From: Pararoseomonas baculiformis
GTDB lineage: Bacteria > Pseudomonadota > Alphaproteobacteria > Acetobacterales > Acetobacteraceae
Direction: 5' to 3'
Assembly: GCF_017813395.1 (NCBI RefSeq)
Contig: NZ_JAGIZB010000011.1
Coordinates: 1 to 64,000, forward strand
Length of the DNA stretch: 64,000 nt
Shown: positions 56,452 to 64,000 of the stretch, in pieces
Numbering within the stretch: position 1 is the first letter of the stretch
Layout: each line of letters begins with the position of its first letter
Notes under the pieces: generated by a model
What the model was told of the DNA's origin: nothing
The model's database searches: none
Seen by the model: only the letters and a program-made list of their open reading frames with translations
Translations under genes and position numbers: made by a program

Positions 56452-58368
56452 ATGTTCGTCGGTGCCGTTTTCTTCCCCCTGCTGGGCGCCACCCTCGCCG
56501 GCTTCTTCGGCCGCTGGCTGGGCGACCGCCTGTCCATGTGGGTTTCCGTGGGCTGCATGGTGCTGGCCGCCATCTGCGGCGTCTCGGCCTTCGTCGAGGT
56601 GGGGCTGCATTCCGCGCCCCGCACCGTGACCATTTCCGAATGGATCAGCGTCGGTGGCCTGACCGTGGACTGGGCGCTCCGCTACGACACGCTGAGCGCC
56701 ATGATGGTGGGGATGGTGACCTTCATCTCCACTTTCATCCACCTCTACAGCGTCGGCTACATGTCCCATGACGAGACGCCGCCGCGCTTCTTTGCCTATC
56801 TCGGCCTCTTCACCTTCGCCATGCTGATGCTGGTGACCGCCGACAACCTCGTCCAGCTCTTCTTCGGCTGGGAAGGCGTCGGCCTCGCGAGCTACCTGCT
56901 CATCGGCTACTGGTATGAGCGCGAGAGCGCGAACCGGGCCTCGATGAAGGCGTTCATCGTGAACCGGGTTGGCGACCTGTTCTTCATGCTGGGCATGGCG
57001 CTGATCTTCTGGACCTTCGGCGCGCTCACCTTCGGCGACATCTTCGCGCGCGTCGAGGAAATGCGGGGGGTTACCTTCGCCGGTATGCCGGCGCTCGAGG
57101 TGATCTCGGTGCTGCTGTTCCTCGGTGCCTGCGGAAAATCGGCCCAGCTGGGCCTGCACACCTGGCTTCCGGACGCGATGGAAGGGCCGACCCCGGTTTC
57201 GGCGCTGATCCATGCCGCCACCATGGTGACGGCGGGCGTGTTCCTGCTGGCGCGCATGTCGCCCATCTTCGAATACGCCCCGAATGCCCTGACCCTGGTG
57301 ACGATCGTCGGGGCATCCACCGCCTTCTTCGCAGCGACGATCGGCTGCGTGCAGAACGACATCAAGCGCATTATCGCTTATTCGACCTGCTCGCAGCTCG
57401 GCTACATGTTCTTCGCCATCGGCGTGGGCGCCTACCAGGCGGCGGTCTTCCACCTCTTCACCCATGCTTTCTTCAAGGCACTGCTCTTCCTCTCCGCGGG
57501 CTCGGTCATCCACGCCATGTCGGACGAGCAGGACATCCGAAAGATGGGCGGCATCTGGACCAAGATCCCCATCACCTATGCCGTGATGTGGATCGGCAGC
57601 CTGGCCCTGGCCGGCATTCCCTTCTTCGCCGGCTACTATTCGAAGGACATGATCCTGGAGAGCGCCTTCGCCGCCCATACCGGGGCGGGGATGTATGCCT
57701 TCGTCCTGGGCCTGATCGCGGCCTTCCTCACCGCCTTCTACTCCTGGCGGCTCCTCATCCTGACCTTCCACGGCAAGCCGCGGGCGGATCACCATGTGAT
57801 GGAGCACGTGCATGAGAGCCCGGCGGTGATGCTGATCCCGCTGCTGGTGCTGGCTGTCGGCGCGCTCTTCACCGGCGCGGTGTTCTACGACCTCTTCGTG
57901 GGCCACCATCAGGCCGAGTTCTGGAACGGCTCGATCTTCACGGCCGAGCACAACCATGTGCTGCACCACGCGCATGAGGTGCCGGAATGGGTGCCGCTGG
58001 CGCCCACCGTGATCGCCATCTCGGGCATCGTGCTGGCCTACCTGTTCTACATGTTCGCACCGGCGATCCCGGCGCGGCTGGCGCAGACCTTCCCCGGGCT
58101 GCACCGCTTCCTGCTGAACAAGTGGTATTTCGACGAGCTGTATGACGCGATCTTCGTCCGGCCCTTCCGCCGCCTCTCGCAGGTGTTCTGGAAGACGGGC
58201 GACGCGACCATCATCGACGGCATCCCCAATGGCGTCGCCGCGATCACGGTCGATGCCGCGCGCGGCGTGGCACGCTTCCAGACCGGACGCGTGGCGAACT
58301 ACGCCTTCACCATGATCGCGGGCCTCGTGGTCTTCGTCTCCGTCATCTTCCTGGGCTTCACCCGATGA
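56452..58368 (+). CDS. nuoL: NADH-quinone oxidoreductase subunit L
   Basis: A 638-residue antiporter-like subunit. [32 protein letters not shown] and [33 protein letters not shown] are hallmark segments, with the proton-path Glu in WEGVGLAS and lysines of helices 7, 8 and 12 regions. The C-terminal lateral helix is present ([21 protein letters not shown] and on). It starts 6 bp after nuoK and overlaps nuoM by ATGA. Confidence 0.97.
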   Translation: MFVGAVFFPLLGATLAGFFGRWLGDRLSMWVSVGCMVLAAICGVSAFVEVGLHSAPRTVTISEWISVGGLTVDWALRYDTLSAMMVGMVTFISTFIHLYSVGYMSHDETPPRFFAYLGLFTFAMLMLVTADNLVQLFFGWEGVGLASYLLIGYWYERESANRASMKAFIVNRVGDLFFMLGMALIFWTFGALTFGDIFARVEEMRGVTFAGMPALEVISVLLFLGACGKSAQLGLHTWLPDAMEGPTPVSALIHAATMVTAGVFLLARMSPIFEYAPNALTLVTIVGASTAFFAATIGCVQNDIKRIIAYSTCSQLGYMFFAIGVGAYQAAVFHLFTHAFFKALLFLSAGSVIHAMSDEQDIRKMGGIWTKIPITYAVMWIGSLALAGIPFFAGYYSKDMILESAFAAHTGAGMYAFVLGLIAAFLTAFYSWRLLILTFHGKPRADHHVMEHVHESPAVMLIPLLVLAVGALFTGAVFYDLFVGHHQAEFWNGSIFTAEHNHVLHHAHEVPEWVPLAPTVIAISGIVLAYLFYMFAPAIPARLAQTFPGLHRFLLNKWYFDELYDAIFVRPFRRLSQVFWKTGDATIIDGIPNGVAAITVDAARGVARFQTGRVANYAFTMIAGLVVFVSVIFLGFTR

Positions 58369-59876
58369 ACGCGGCCGGCTTCCCGCTGCTCTCCCTGCTC
58401 ACCTTCCTGCCGCTGGCGGGGGTTGTGGCGATCCTGTGCGTGCGGGGGGATGAGGCGACCGTCGCCTCCAACGCCCGCTGGACCGCGCTCTGGACCAGCC
58501 TGATCGTCTTCACGCTCTCGCTGATCCTGTGGTTCAGCTTCGACCCGCGGAGCGCCGACGCGCAGTTCGTGGAACAGCTCGCCTGGCTGCCCGAGTTCGG
58601 CGTGAACTACCACATGGGTGTGGACGGTATTTCCGTCCTCTTCGTGTTGCTCTCCACCTTCCTCACCCCGCTCTGCATCCTTGCTTCCTGGGAAGCGGTG
58701 CAGACCCGGGTGCGGGAATACATGATCGCCTTCCTCGTCCTGGAGACGATGATGGTCGGCATGTTCTGCGCGCTCGACCTGATCATCTTCTATGTGTTCT
58801 TCGAGGGTGTGCTGATCCCGATGTTCCTCATCATCGGGGTATGGGGCGGGCAGCGCCGGGTCTATGCGGCCTTCAAGTTCTTCCTCTACACGCTGCTCGG
58901 CTCGGTGCTGATGCTGCTGGCCATCCTGGCTCTCTGGTACAATGCGGGCAGCACGGACATCGCGGCGCTGATGCAGACGCCGCTGCCGTCCAGCTGGCAG
59001 TACTGGATGTTCCTGGCCTTCTTCGCCTCCTTCGCGGTGAAGGTTCCGATGTGGCCGGTGCATACCTGGCTGCCAGACGCGCATGTCGAGGCGCCGACAG
59101 CCGGCTCGGTGATCCTGGCGGGCGTGCTGCTGAAGATGGGTGGCTACGGCTTCCTGCGCTTCTCCATCCCGCTCTTTCCGGACGCCTCGGCCTTCTTCGC
59201 GCCGCTGGTCTTCGCCCTCAGCGTCGTGGCGGTGATCTACACAAGCATGATCGCCTTCGTGCAGACCGACATGAAGAAGCTCATCGCCTATTCATCGGTG
59301 GCCCATATGGGCATCGTCACGATCGGCCTGTTCACCTTCAACCAGCAGGGCATTTCCGGCGCGCTCTTCACCATGCTGGCGCATGGCGTTGTCTCCGGCG
59401 CGCTCTTCCTCTGCGTGGGCGTGCTGTATGACCGGGTGCATTCGCGCGAGATCGCCCGCTATGGCGGCGTGGCGAAGGTCATGCCGGCCTATGCGCTGGT
59501 CTTCATGCTCTTCACGATGGCCAGCGTGGCCCTGCCGGGCACCGCTAACTTTCCTGGTGAGTTCCTGGTGATTACCGGCGCCTGGCGTTCCAGCCCCTGG
59601 GTGGCGCTGGGTGCCGGCACCGGCATGATCCTGGGCGCTGCCTATATGCTTTGGCTGTATCGCCGTGTGGTCTTTTCCAGGATCACGCGGGACGAGGTGC
59701 GGGGCCTTCTCGACCTCTCCCCGCGGGAGCTGGCGATCTTCGCGCCGCTGATCGTCCTGACCCTCTGGATGGGACTCTACCCCTCCTCCTTCACCCATGT
59801 CTGGGAGGCCTCGGTCGCCGTGCTGGTGGAGCGGCATGAGGCCGCCCTCGCCGTGTCGCGGGTGGCGGGCCTGTGA
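58365..59876 (+). CDS. nuoM: NADH-quinone oxidoreductase subunit M
   Basis: A 503-residue antiporter-like subunit with about 14 helices. The family regions are [83 protein letters not shown] and [18 protein letters not shown]. The start overlaps the nuoL stop; the stop overlaps the nuoN GTG. Confidence 0.97.
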   Translation: MNAAGFPLLSLLTFLPLAGVVAILCVRGDEATVASNARWTALWTSLIVFTLSLILWFSFDPRSADAQFVEQLAWLPEFGVNYHMGVDGISVLFVLLSTFLTPLCILASWEAVQTRVREYMIAFLVLETMMVGMFCALDLIIFYVFFEGVLIPMFLIIGVWGGQRRVYAAFKFFLYTLLGSVLMLLAILALWYNAGSTDIAALMQTPLPSSWQYWMFLAFFASFAVKVPMWPVHTWLPDAHVEAPTAGSVILAGVLLKMGGYGFLRFSIPLFPDASAFFAPLVFALSVVAVIYTSMIAFVQTDMKKLIAYSSVAHMGIVTIGLFTFNQQGISGALFTMLAHGVVSGALFLCVGVLYDRVHSREIARYGGVAKVMPAYALVFMLFTMASVALPGTANFPGEFLVITGAWRSSPWVALGAGTGMILGAAYMLWLYRRVVFSRITRDEVRGLLDLSPRELAIFAPLIVLTLWMGLYPSSFTHVWEASVAVLVERHEAALAVSRVAGL

Positions 59877-61306
59877 GCGCGACGATGAACTGGACTCTCG
59901 CCCTTCCTGAAATCCTGCTGGCGGCGGCCGGCCTCGTGCTTCTCCTGGCCGGCGTGATCCCCAAGCGGGACACGACCTTCCCTGTCACGATGGGAACGCT
60001 GGGCGCCCTGCTCATCGCCGCCGTGCTGGTGATGGCCACGCCGGATGGGATGGCCTTCGGCACGCAATTTGTGTCCGACGGCTTCGCGCGCTTCGCCAAG
60101 GTGCTGATCCTGCTCGGCGCCGCCTCCGGCCTAATGCTGGCGCTGGACTGGAACGAGAAGCAGGGCATCGCCCGCTTCGAATTCCCGATCCTCGTCCTCT
60201 TCAGCACCATCGGCATGATGGTGATGGTCTCCGCGGCGGACCTGATCACGCTCTATATGGGGCTGGAGCTGCTCTCGCTCTCGCTCTACGTGATCGCCGC
60301 CTTCGATCGGGACAATGCGCGCTCCGCCGAGGCCGGGCTGAAGTACTTCGTCCTCGGCGCCCTGGCGTCCGGCCTTTACCTTTATGGCGCCAGCCTCACC
60401 TATGGCTTCTCCGGCTCGACGAGCTTCGCGGCCATTGGGAATGCCGCCACCGGAGACGGCGCCGTCTCGCTCGGGCTGCTGGTCGGCGTGACCTTCGTGA
60501 TCGCCGCCCTGGCGTTCAAGATCTCCGCCGTGCCCTTCCACATGTGGACGCCGGACGTCTATGAGGGCGCGCCGACGCCGGTGACGGCGTTCTTCGCCTC
60601 CGCACCCAAGGTGGCCGCCGTCTCGCTTCTCGTGCGCGTGCTGGCCGATCCCTTCGCGGAACTCGCCGCGCAGTGGCAGGGCGTGATCTATCTTGCCTCG
60701 CTCGGTTCGATGCTGCTGGGCTCCTTCGCGGCGCTCCGGCAGAACAACATCAAGCGCCTGATGGCCTATTCCTCCATCGGTCATGTCGGCTACGCGCTGA
60801 TGGGCCTCGCGGTCGCCACCGATACGGGCCTGCGGGGCGTCATGCTCTACATGGCGATCTATCTCGTCATGAATGCGGGCGTGTTCGCCGTGCTCGTCTC
60901 CATGCGGCGGCAGGGCCGGGCGCTGGAGCGGGTGGAGGATCTGGCAGGGCTTGGCCGCACCGATCCGGCCATGGCCGTGGCCATGGTGGTGTTCATGTTC
61001 TCCATGGCGGGCATCCCGCCGCTCGCGGGCTTTTTCTCGAAGCTCTACGTATTCCTGGCGGCGGTGCAGGAGGGCTACTGGGTTCTCGCCACCCTCGGCG
61101 TGCTCACCAGCGTAGTCAGCGCCTATTACTATCTGCGGATCATCAAGGTGATGTATTTCGACGCGCCCGAGGGTTCGCTCGATCCGCGGCCGGCGGCGGT
61201 TTCTGTCGTGCTCGCCGCCTCGGGACTCTTCAACGTGCTGTTCTTCCTCTTCCCCGCACCGATCGTCGCGGCGGCGACAGCCGCGGTCGCGGCACTGGCG
61301 GGGTGA
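59873..61306 (+). CDS. nuoN: NADH-quinone oxidoreductase subunit N
   Basis: A 477-residue antiporter-like subunit. GTG 59873 overlaps the nuoM stop; ATG 59885 is an alternative. Typical parts are [78 protein letters not shown] and [18 protein letters not shown]. It completes the 14-gene set. Its stop overlaps the GTG of birA. Confidence 0.97.
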   Translation: MSATMNWTLALPEILLAAAGLVLLLAGVIPKRDTTFPVTMGTLGALLIAAVLVMATPDGMAFGTQFVSDGFARFAKVLILLGAASGLMLALDWNEKQGIARFEFPILVLFSTIGMMVMVSAADLITLYMGLELLSLSLYVIAAFDRDNARSAEAGLKYFVLGALASGLYLYGASLTYGFSGSTSFAAIGNAATGDGAVSLGLLVGVTFVIAALAFKISAVPFHMWTPDVYEGAPTPVTAFFASAPKVAAVSLLVRVLADPFAELAAQWQGVIYLASLGSMLLGSFAALRQNNIKRLMAYSSIGHVGYALMGLAVATDTGLRGVMLYMAIYLVMNAGVFAVLVSMRRQGRALERVEDLAGLGRTDPAMAVAMVVFMFSMAGIPPLAGFFSKLYVFLAAVQEGYWVLATLGVLTSVVSAYYYLRIIKVMYFDAPEGSLDPRPAAVSVVLAASGLFNVLFFLFPAPIVAAATAAVAALAG

Positions 61307-62028
61307 CCGGCGTTCCGGCGGGCTGGCGGCTCCATATCCATGATGAGCTGCCCAGCACCGCCGATGTGATCCGCGCGGCGGGCGAGGGGGGTGAGGCCGA
61401 ACGCCTTGCGGTCCTAGCCCGCCGGCAAAGCGCGGGGCGGGGAACCCAGGGCCGGTCCTGGGTGTCGCCCGAGGGCAATCTCTACCTCTCCCTTCTTCTC
61501 CGCCCGGAATGCCTGGCGCGCGACGTGCCCCAATGGGGCCTGCTGGCAGCCGTCGCGGTGCATGAGGCGCTGCAGGCCCATGCGGGACCGGGGCTTTCGC
61601 TGAAATGGCCGAACGACCTTCTCCTCGGGGGAGCGAAATGCGCCGGGATCCTGACCGAAGCGGGGATCGGCGGGGACGGGCGGTTGTCCTGGCTCTCCCT
61701 GGGGATCGGCGTGAACCTGCTTCATGCCCCGGCAGTGCCGGGGCGGCCGACCGCCGCGCTGCCGCCTCCACCAGTGCGGCCGGAGCAGGCCGCGGCCCGC
61801 ATCATGGCCTCGCTTGATCGCTGGCGGGCCATCTGGCTGCGTGAGGGCTTCGAGCCGGTCCGCCTGGCCTGGCTGGCCCATGGCCATGCGCCGGGGCACC
61901 CGATTGCCGTGAGCGGAGCGCGGGGCATTCTGGAAGGGCAATTCGCGGGGCTGGACGAAAGGGGCGGATTGCGTCTTCGCACTGCAACCGGCATGGAAAC
62001 GCTCATGGCCGGGGAGGTGAGCTTCTGA
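61303..62028 (+). CDS. birA: biotin--[acetyl-CoA-carboxylase] ligase, class I
   Basis: A 241-residue enzyme that attaches biotin to carboxylase subunits. GTG 61303 overlaps the nuoN stop by 4 nt. The biotinyl-AMP loop is [20 protein letters not shown] and the catalytic Lys/Asp region is [20 protein letters not shown]. There is no N-terminal HTH, so it does not act as a repressor. The nuoN-birA-coaX-rnj order is common in alphaproteobacteria. Confidence 0.93.
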   Translation: MTGVPAGWRLHIHDELPSTADVIRAAGEGGEAERLAVLARRQSAGRGTQGRSWVSPEGNLYLSLLLRPECLARDVPQWGLLAAVAVHEALQAHAGPGLSLKWPNDLLLGGAKCAGILTEAGIGGDGRLSWLSLGIGVNLLHAPAVPGRPTAALPPPPVRPEQAAARIMASLDRWRAIWLREGFEPVRLAWLAHGHAPGHPIAVSGARGILEGQFAGLDERGGLRLRTATGMETLMAGEVSF

Positions 62029-62050
62029 CGGCCACGGGGGGAAGTGCTGC

Positions 62051-62872
62051 ATGCTTCTGGCCATCGATGCCGGCAACACCAATGTCGTCTTTGCCGTGCA
62101 TGACGGCGCCGAATGGCGGGGCCGCTGGCGCATCGCCACCCGGGCGGACCGCACGAGCGACGAATACGCCGTCTTTCTCCTCGCCCTGCTGTCCCAGCAC
62201 GGGCTGAAACCCACCGACATCACCGGCTGCGCCATCGGAACGGTCGTTCCCGCGGCCCTCTACAGCCTTCGGCGCCTGGCACGGGAATGGTTCGACTGCG
62301 AGCCGCTCGTTGCCCGCGCCGGGAGCGTCGAATGGGGCTTCGAAATCTTGGTGGACCGGCCCAAGGAGGTCGGAGCGGACCGGCTGCTGAATGCGCTTGC
62401 GGCCCATCACCACTATACCGCGCCGCTGATCGTGATCGATTTCGGAACCGCTACGACCTTTGACGTGGTGGGGGATGGGGGCGCCTATATCGGCGGCATC
62501 ATCGCGCCGGGAATCAATCTTTCAATCGAGGCGCTGCATCGCGCCGCGGCCAGGCTGCCCCGGATCGGCATTGGCCGGCCCCAGTCCGTCATCGGGCGGG
62601 ATACGGTCCCGGCCATGCAATCCGGCATTTTCTGGGGCTATGTGGGGCTGGTGGAAGGGCTCGTTGCCCGCATCCGAGCGGAGCATGGCGGTCCCCTGAA
62701 GGTGATCGCGACCGGTGGCCTCGCCCCCTTGTTCGCCGAGGGCACCACCGTCATTCAACATACTGATCCCGATATCACGCTGGAGGGGCTGCGGCTGTTG
62801 GCGGCCCGGAACCCACCACCCATCTTCCACAAGACAACGCTCCCAGAATCTCTCAAGAACGAGAACGAATGA
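62051..62872 (+). CDS. coaX: type III pantothenate kinase
   Basis: A 273-residue kinase for the first step of CoA synthesis. The N-terminal phosphate loop is [16 protein letters not shown], with [28 protein letters not shown] and [21 protein letters not shown] as further ASKHA-fold motifs. A GGGGGGAAG site precedes the ATG. Type III kinases are K+-dependent and not inhibited by CoA. Its stop overlaps rnj by ATGA. Confidence 0.95.
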   Translation: MLLAIDAGNTNVVFAVHDGAEWRGRWRIATRADRTSDEYAVFLLALLSQHGLKPTDITGCAIGTVVPAALYSLRRLAREWFDCEPLVARAGSVEWGFEILVDRPKEVGADRLLNALAAHHHYTAPLIVIDFGTATTFDVVGDGGAYIGGIIAPGINLSIEALHRAAARLPRIGIGRPQSVIGRDTVPAMQSGIFWGYVGLVEGLVARIRAEHGGPLKVIATGGLAPLFAEGTTVIQHTDPDITLEGLRLLAARNPPPIFHKTTLPESLKNENE

Positions 62873-64000
62873 CCTTCGACGCGACCGACGACCTCGCCTT
62901 CCTCCCTCTTGGGGGGACGGGGGAGATCGGCATGAACCTCAATATCTACCGCCTGGATGGACAGCTCCTGGCGGTGGATTGCGGCATCGGCTTTGGCGGC
63001 GCCGACGCGCCTGAGGCCGAGATCCTGGTGCCGGACCCCGCCTGGCTTTCCGAGCGCAGGGACCGGTTGGTGGGGCTGGTGATCACCCACGCCCATGAGG
63101 ACCATCTCGGGGCGGTCGCGTCGCTCTGGCCGGTTCTCCGCTGCCCCATCTATGCCAGCCCCTTCGCGAGCGCCGTCCTGCGCCGCAAGCTCGGCGAGGC
63201 CGGGCTGATGCATGAGGTGACCCTCCACACCCTCCCGCTCTCCACCCGGGTGAAGATCGGGAATTTCGACCTGCAGTTCCTGCGCGTGGCGCATTCGGTG
63301 CCCGAGGCGCAGGCCCTGGCCATCCGCACGCGGCACGGGATCGTCCTGCATACCGGCGACTGGAAGTTGGACCCTGACCCCCTGATCGGAGAGCCGACCG
63401 ATGAGGCCGCCTTCGCCGCCCTGGGGCGCGAAGGCGTGCTGGCCATGGTCTGCGACAGCACGAATGCCCTGGTCGATGGGCATTCCGGCAGCGAGGCCGA
63501 TGTCCGGAAGGCGTTGTTCGAGCTGATCGCCAGCCTCAAGGGCCGGATCGCGGTGGCCTGCTTCGCCACCAACATCGCGCGCGTGGACTCGATCACCCGC
63601 GCTGCCCTGGCGGCCGGACGCCGGGTGGCGCTGTTCGGGCGTTCCCTTCGCAACGCGGATGCCGCCGCGCGGGAAACCGGCTATTTCAAGGACCTGCCGC
63701 CCTTCCTGGAGGAGGACGAGGCGGGATACCTGCCGGATGACGAGCTGCTGATCATCTGCACGGGCAGCCAGGGTGAGCCCCGCTCGGCGCTCGCCAAGAT
63801 CGCCGCCGACACCCATCCCCAGATCTCCCTTGGGGAGGGCGACACGGTGATCTTCTCGTCCCGGATGATTCCGGGGAATGAGAAGGCGATCATGAATGTG
63901 GAGGCCGCCCTTTACCGCGCCGGCTGCCGCGTGATCACCCCGGACTCCGAGCACCCCGTCCATGTCTCGGGCCATCCGGCCAAGGACGAGCTGCGCCGGC
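62869..64000 (+). CDS. rnj: ribonuclease J (partial, C-terminus off window)
   Basis: The frame is open from ATG 62869 to the window end (377 codons). It is a metallo-beta-lactamase/beta-CASP RNase. Motifs are [20 protein letters not shown], the zinc site [10 protein letters not shown], the [14 protein letters not shown] strand, [19 protein letters not shown] and DSTNA; the beta-CASP part has GRSLRNAD and [16 protein letters not shown]. The ATGA overlap with coaX marks the end of the long operon. It acts in 5'-to-3' RNA decay and rRNA maturation. Confidence 0.95.
   Translation, partial: MTFDATDDLAFLPLGGTGEIGMNLNIYRLDGQLLAVDCGIGFGGADAPEAEILVPDPAWLSERRDRLVGLVITHAHEDHLGAVASLWPVLRCPIYASPFASAVLRRKLGEAGLMHEVTLHTLPLSTRVKIGNFDLQFLRVAHSVPEAQALAIRTRHGIVLHTGDWKLDPDPLIGEPTDEAAFAALGREGVLAMVCDSTNALVDGHSGSEADVRKALFELIASLKGRIAVACFATNIARVDSITRAALAAGRRVALFGRSLRNADAAARETGYFKDLPPFLEEDEAGYLPDDELLIICTGSQGEPRSALAKIAADTHPQISLGEGDTVIFSSRMIPGNEKAIMNVEAALYRAGCRVITPDSEHPVHVSGHPAKDELRR

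Noticed and set aside
56095-58104. 669-codon minus-strand ORF opposite nuoK-nuoL
   Set aside because: Composition (His/Glu/Gln/Arg) is that of an antisense shadow of hydrophobic membrane genes.

Overview
The window is gene-dense, GC-rich chromosomal DNA of an alphaproteobacterium. A member of the Acetobacteraceae (Roseomonas-like) is my best guess. The reasons are the eukaryotic-type dimeric NADP isocitrate dehydrogenase, the tRNA-Leu/tig/clpP/clpX/lon block, a full 14-subunit nuo operon running into birA-coaX-rnj, and gram-negative lpxB. This rests on gene content and order only; no 16S gene or search was available. Genes are packed tightly, often with 4-nt ATGA or GTGA stop/start overlaps, and no gene-free stretch exceeds about 250 bp.

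Layout. 1-0.9 kb: an IS110-family transposase cut by the window edge. 0.9-3.3 kb: a small membrane protein and a coupled L,D-transpeptidase/MepK-type endopeptidase pair. 3.3-12.2 kb: mixed housekeeping and transport genes (a possibly Fur-controlled small protein, Bcr/CflA transporter, prfC, a HAD nucleotidase, a possible 2H-phosphoesterase, an MHS transporter, a CDF-like protein without its metal ligands, DUF599, icd). 12.3-20.7 kb: a compact catabolic locus for 2-aminobenzoate (anthranilate) through its CoA thioester. One minus-strand operon encodes SDR, MarR, enoyl-CoA hydratase, acyl-CoA dehydrogenase, CoA ligase, thioesterase and RidA, and is divergent from the two-domain 2-aminobenzoyl-CoA monooxygenase/reductase. 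The shared promoter region carries a 12-bp direct repeat that is a good operator candidate. 20.7-30.7 kb: stress protein, lpxB, nitrilase-like hydrolase, GNAT, bacterial GPP34, hisI, Zur-type regulator, a secreted protein, aldo/keto reductase, a nucleotide-exchange-type transporter and an HWE histidine kinase. 30.7-37.7 kb: sulfur-linked genes (metC, sseA, alaX, Nudix; SorAB-type sulfite dehydrogenase), a DMT transporter and an orphan ParA.

37.7-46.7 kb: nnr, tRNA-Leu(UAG), trigger factor, clpP, clpX, lon, then tRNA-Val and two identical tRNA-Asp genes. The trigger factor is about 170 residues longer than usual because of one block inserted inside its FKBP-type PPIase domain. 46.9-64 kb: nuoABCDEFGHIJKLMN, birA, coaX and the start of rnj, nearly all overlapping. 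The main gap in the operon, between nuoA and nuoB, is exactly filled by a 36-codon Arg-rich ORF with ATGA overlaps at both ends. NuoJ ends in a His/Gly tail.

The strongest leads for something undescribed are the trigger-factor insertion, the nuoA-nuoB micro-ORF, the anthranilate operator repeats with RidA as a candidate pathway enzyme, and the CDF-like protein lacking metal ligands.
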